Part shown: positions 59,816 through 64,000 of the stretch, one piece after another
How the letters are laid out: the number at the start of each line of letters is the position of its first letter
Position numbering within the stretch: the stretch's first letter is position 1
Assembly (NCBI GenBank): GCA_029204225.1
Contig: MU832195.1
Location: 1 to 64,000 of the forward strand
Direction of reading: 5' to 3'
Origin: Diphasiastrum complanatum
Taxonomy: Eukaryota; Streptophyta; Lycopodiopsida; Lycopodiales; Lycopodiaceae
DNA length: 64,000 nucleotides
The notes under the pieces: generated by a model
Seen by the model: the letters and a program-made list of their open reading frames with translations, nothing else
Database searches by the model: none
What the model was told of the DNA's origin: nothing
Made by a program: the position numbers and the translations under genes

Positions 59816-61456
59816 AGCAGTGATTACTGCTTCAGCACTTATCGTCAATAGTCTGAATTCATATATACTTGGAAACAGTTCGTTACTCTCGCATTAGTCT
59901 TCTGAAAGTGAATCTCCATATGAATTACGATGATACCATCATCCAGCTGACAAACGGTACCTTGACAACCCAATGTAAATAAGTGGAAACAAAAATCTGT
60001 AATCGTAAGCAACGCGTCTCAATTACGATCACGTAGTGATAGGTACTCTGGCAGTTGGCAGCTTCAACTTCAACAGCTACATAGGCATTCAAAAGCAGTA
60101 AGGGTCTCGGCAATTGGCAGGCTTGAACTTCAACAGCTTATACATAAGGATCTGTGGTAAACTGTCATCTGTAAGTTTAGATTGGTGATATTGGATCATC
60201 TCAGCTGGCGATGATCACTCGCAGAATGATCATTGCTAAACACTACCTAGAATCATTGTTTCAAGATGTCAAAACAGATCAATTGTCTTCGCCTACGCGC
60301 TACAGCTGGTAGCGGGATTAAGGCATGAACTTCATAGGTACGAACCATGGAGAAAACAAACCCACAGCAGAAACCAAATCCAAAACCGACCGATGTCTCC
60401 AGCTGTCAATTGAGGGCAGTTGCCACCACCGATGCTTAGCACAGATTCAAACCAAATAACGGCATATTTCAGCCTTGATACATCACCAACTTCTGATGAA
60501 GAATTCAAAAGTGTCTTAAAAGATTCACTGCAATAGCAACGGCACTTTACCTCCAATAAATAAAATAGCTATGGAAAGGGGAACTGCTAGTGCCAATCAG
60601 GCATTCAAAAGCAATCTTTGATCTCAATATGAGATAGGAAATCCAAATTTAACTTATCAAAAGCTGCAATATTTGAGCTTATATGAAGCCGGAGCACAGA
60701 CTACTACATTGGATAAGCAATGGATAATGTCAATAAAGAACCTAATCCAACTCATCAAAAACAATTACTTATCCAAAGCAATTAATCAAAAGCAATCTCT
60801 GAGCTCAATATGAAGCTGGACAACCGCAGTCCACAGCACAGACCACCACACTGGACAAGCAATGGATCATGTGGATTTGAGATCGAAAACAACTTATCAA
60901 AAACAAATCAAATTTAGGAAAAAGGGTCTTTAGGCATGACTGATGATGAGCAAGAATCTGCAAGATATGGATCATACAGTTTGAGTGTGCAAGCGAAACT
61001 GGCATGCATGCACCGACCTATGATGATGCAGTAGAGTGTAGGACGGCCACAAAATGAAGAGATTCGTGATTGACTGCACGAAAAAGGCATTGATTTGGTT
61101 GTAATTCGGAAGGAAAAACAGAAATGGTGGAGCTGGGCGAGTCAGGAATGCAAGCTGTGACTGTGTACGAAGGTTCAAAACCCATAAAAAGCAGACGTCA
61201 GTAACTTAAAGAGGCGTCTCTGCGAACGTCAACGAACACACTCTCGAGCCTCGATTCTCGAAGAAATAATTACTCGCTACTTGGTAAGCACTGCTCACGC
61301 CTTTTTGTTTTCTCTTGGAAGACCCCCCTTTATTTCATACCCTTCAAAGCATATTTTTTTGAAGGGTAGAGTTGCCCTTCAATCTACAGCAGTGCCCCCC
61401 TTCATTTCATGCTCTTTCCAAACTTTTTGGTTTTCTTGCACCCACCCTTTGAGCTT
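59816..61456. other. 5' side of the kinase gene; no second gene seen
   Basis: Promoter and 5' UTR of the minus-strand kinase gene should lie here. Two diverged copies of a roughly 150-bp block (about 60600-60730 and 60770-60890) share AAAAGCAATCT, TGAGCTCAATATGAAGC and GGACAAGCAATGGAT words. No long conserved frame was seen. Confidence 0.5.
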
Positions 61457-61727
61457 CTCCAACTTTCAAAGCATCCCAGTTGTAGGATCAGCCAATTCTC
61501 TTTCTAGGGTGAGCATATTTCACACCACCTAGGATGAGCATATTCTCCAACTTTCAAAGCATCCCACTTTTAGGATCAGCAAATTCTCTTTCTAGGAGGA
61601 GCATATTCCACACCACTGCCTAGGATGAGCATATTCTCCAACTTTAGAAGCAGCCTAGTTTTAGGATAATCTAATTCTCTTTCTAGGAGGATCATATTCC
61701 ACACCACCAATTAGGATGAGCATATTC
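61457..61727 (+). repeat. Three-unit minisatellite, 88-92 bp per unit
   Basis: Units start with CTCCAACTTT at 61457, 61545 and 61636. Each contains AATTCTCTTTCTAGG and ends AGGATGAGCATATT. Identity falls from unit 1-2 to unit 3. Confidence 0.9.
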
Positions 61728-62280
61728 CACATCATCGCTATAGTCACTCACGGGATCCCAAAGATCTAAGGGTGCAAAAATATCATGCCATCTTGCAGAC
61801 ATGTTCATATCACTAGTTGCACAATGACTAACTTGAAAATCATGGATTGACGGTGCATAATACGGCCATCTCCCATTTAAATTATGTTCATTGAATTGAA
61901 AAGTGCACTTGCAACTTTCTATATTTCAAATGCTCAATGAAAATTAGATAAAATTTAGTGCTTCTTATTTTGGAAGGTAGAGATAATCAAGACTTTGATT
62001 TGGCTTCAAGTCAATGATGTTTGGAATATTGTGGAAAAAATTGCACAAACACCCTTTATAAAGTCACACAACGACACAAGATTTTATTTTTCTTTGAACC
62101 ACGAGAAATAGCATATAGACAAATCTGCAATTGTCTTGAGACATAATGAAAAAGGTGACAAATTTTTTGGATAAATAGTCATGGAGGAGGTGTATTCCTC
62201 ATCTAGAATAAGGGTGCAGATAGAGCCTCACCCTCATACAACAATTCAAAATCATCGGAACAACCTATTTTTCAAAAACA

Positions 62281-62512
62281 CAGAGGGTGCAAATAGGGCC
62301 CCACCCTCATCCAACGATCCACGTCTCCTCAAATATTTCATCATCCATCATGATTATGGATTGAGGATTCTACATTGTTGGATAAGAGTGGCTCTCTGCT
62401 ACCCTCAATCTAGATAAGGAATACACTCGTCCAACATCATGATGTATGATGAAATATTTTAGTACAATTCATGGATCGTTGGGCCCTGCTTGTGCCCTCA
62501 TTCCAATTGAGG
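62281..62512. repeat. MITE-like imperfect inverted repeat
   Basis: The left arm (about 62281-62352: GAGGGTGCAAATAGGGCCCC, AACGATCCA, AAATATTTCATCATCCATCATG) pairs with the right arm (about 62440-62512: CATGATGTATGATGAAATATTT, TGGATCGTTGGGCCC, TGCCCTCA). About 85 bp lie between. A third partial left arm begins near 62211. No coding content. Confidence 0.75.
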
Positions 62513-62595
62513 AATAAGCTCTTTGAAAAGTCACGAGCCCTAAAAGCTAAAAGTCAAAGTTTAACAACCTTGAGCCCCAATTAATAAAGACTTTC

Positions 62596-62825
62596 AAAAT
62601 GGAACTTAGGGCTAGTTAGACTAGCCAACGGGTGGCCAAGGACATGCTAGTTTTTGTTGCATAGCAAGTGAGCATAGAGTTTACAAACATAAGTGTAGTT
62701 TTATGCTACAAAATGGAACTTAGGGCTAGTTAGACTATTGCCAAAGGGTGGCCGAAGACATGCTACTTTTTCTTGCATAGCAAGTGAGCATAGAGTTTAC
62801 ACACATAGGTGTGTTTTTGGCTACA
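62596..62825 (+). repeat. Two-unit tandem repeat, period 114 bp
   Basis: AAAATGGAACTTAGGGCTAG starts at 62596 and 62710. Both units run to TTTACA(A/C)ACATA and end GCTAC. Confidence 0.9.
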
Positions 62826-63762
62826 AAACACTAGAGTCCTAGCAATCCAAATCAACTACATTGAAGCCAACTTGTAGATTTCCCAAAGAAAAAATTTGTC
62901 AAGTAATGCAATAAGTCATCATCTCTCTCTCGATCTAACATGGATAAAGCAGTTTGCAAAAGTTAAAAATCAGAGAATCTCAAGATCTCGTCAAAAAACA
63001 CTCTAAAAGAGCACTTTTTTCATGATTTTTGGAGATCTCCTGAGAGATAGCTTTTTAAACTTGGATAGTTACTAGATTTGACCTAGATGCATCCATGTAA
63101 ATCTCTGCAAGAGTTACTGATGGAAAAAACATCATTTCTTAGTATATGCAAGGGTTCAAAAAAACAGAATCTTCATAACCTTCGTAGAGCATCAAGATCA
63201 TCAAACCAACCTTTGCAAGGGACATAAATGGAATCATAGCAGTGAAATTAGCTTGTCTACATGGTCTAATCTTGAAAATCCAACCATAGGAGCAAGCTGT
63301 GCGAGCATTCACTCCCTGCAAGGATTGGACCCTCGCAGACTGTCTGAACCCTCGTAGAACCTTCGCAGGGCAGTCAAATCATCTTCTGAACTCTCGCAGA
63401 CTTCTCTGAGGTCTTAGAATATTGTGAAGAAGGTCCCTGCCAGAATTTGGGTGGAACTGAGAGAAGGAAAGTGGATTTCACCTAATACGCATCTAAATTC
63501 CGCTATGTAAGGGCTGAATTCGAGTCATTTGTCACCTTTCCTAGCGAAGCTCTGCTCAAATTTTGACCAAATTTTCCAAGTTTTTCGAATGCGACCAAAC
63601 TTCATACAAGCCATCATCTGCATACTCTGAACCCAGATCTGCGCTCTGAACTAATGTTACTACCATCCAACTCTTGTTATCCACTAATTTTCTCGTTTCC
63701 ATCACTTTTTATTTTTTCCATCATTTTTTCTACTTTTTCGCACTTTAACTATCACTGCTAAC
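62826..63762. other. No gene seen; possible upstream region of the last open frame
   Basis: Contains several CTCGCAGA / CTTCGCAGG words around 63330-63410 and a pyrimidine-rich block at 63680-63750 directly before the ATG at 63763. Confidence 0.4.
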
Positions 63763-64000
63763 ATGGTCTCCTCATCTTTTGACGACTCTGGCACCAAGCA
63801 GGTTATCCAAAGAGAAATATCATCAGCCACCCAGATTTGGCCCTTGTCTTCTGAAGCCCTGATTAAACCATGGCTCCAGATTGTGGGCTCACTTCTTGAA
63901 ACAATGGACTTTTACCCGGCGCTTTTCAGCTCTGACATTAACATGGGCCTCGCCCTTCACGCCTACGCCACCTGGGATGCGCCAAAGTCGCGTTTTCACT
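63763..64000 (+). CDS. Open reading frame of unknown product, cut by the window end
   Basis: The frame starts ATGGTCTCCTCATC and stays open for 79 codons to the edge. Its base composition is clearly more GC-rich than the surroundings and its third positions look codon-like. The protein starts MVSSSFDDSGTKQ and continues with an aromatic-rich stretch (QIWPLSSEALIKPWLQ, AYATWDAPKSRFH). I do not recognise a family. It could be the first exon of a host gene or the start of a transposon protein; the direct run of T/C before the ATG would suit either. Confidence 0.45.
   Translation, partial: MVSSSFDDSGTKQVIQREISSATQIWPLSSEALIKPWLQIVGSLLETMDFYPALFSSDINMGLALHAYATWDAPKSRFH

Overview
This is nuclear DNA from a land plant with a large, retrotransposon-rich genome. 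The evidence is spliced genes with GT-AG introns, a plant-type receptor-like cytoplasmic kinase, a CHY1-type hydrolase, and at least six Ty1/copia insertions or relics with tRNA-Met primer sites. The species cannot be named from this sequence; a fern, gymnosperm, lycophyte or bryophyte would all fit.

Region 1 (1-28030) is a same-strand tandem array of a 3-hydroxyisobutyryl-CoA hydrolase (CHY1) family gene. Copy A (226-2239) shows only its last five exons because the window starts inside an intron. Copy B (about 4742-8771, with a detached intron scrap at 9826-10036) is a broken remnant. Copy C (14882-27769) is complete: 15 exons, all phases consistent, 400 codons plus stop. A retroelement scrap (19863-20554), a decoy half-exon (21856-21980) and a CT microsatellite of about 277 bp that begins inside a splice donor sit in its introns.

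Region 2 (28031-48250) is a pile of copia elements. Copia-1 (28036-34254, minus) has two 737-bp LTRs, a GAACT target duplication and an empty site preserved beside copy A. Copia-2 (35029-39613, minus) is internally deleted. It lies in an older LTR-3 fragment and is cut by a forward LTR-3 (39614-40262). A decayed RT/RNase H relic follows (about 40550-41306). Copia-4 (43709-48245, plus) is another internally deleted element with an ACACT target duplication. LTRs of four families share the 10-bp palindrome CACACGTGTG.

Region 3 (48250-57600) is mostly decayed repeats: a minus-strand LTR/PBS remnant, a cluster of palindromes, a fragment of the spliceosomal SF3B1 gene (51375-51527), two copia relics, a cluster of GCGTGGA motifs and a minus-strand gag fragment.

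Region 4 (57608-64000) holds an intact four-exon minus-strand gene (57608-59815, 585 aa) for a receptor-like cytoplasmic pseudokinase with an N-terminal MGC myristoylation-type start. Tandem repeats, a MITE-like inverted repeat and the start of an unidentified open frame (63763 to the window edge) follow.

The two real genes have no evident functional link. The history read from the sequence is gene duplication first, then nested retrotransposon insertion and decay, with several damaging changes of the CpG-to-TpG or C-to-T type that methylated DNA accumulates.
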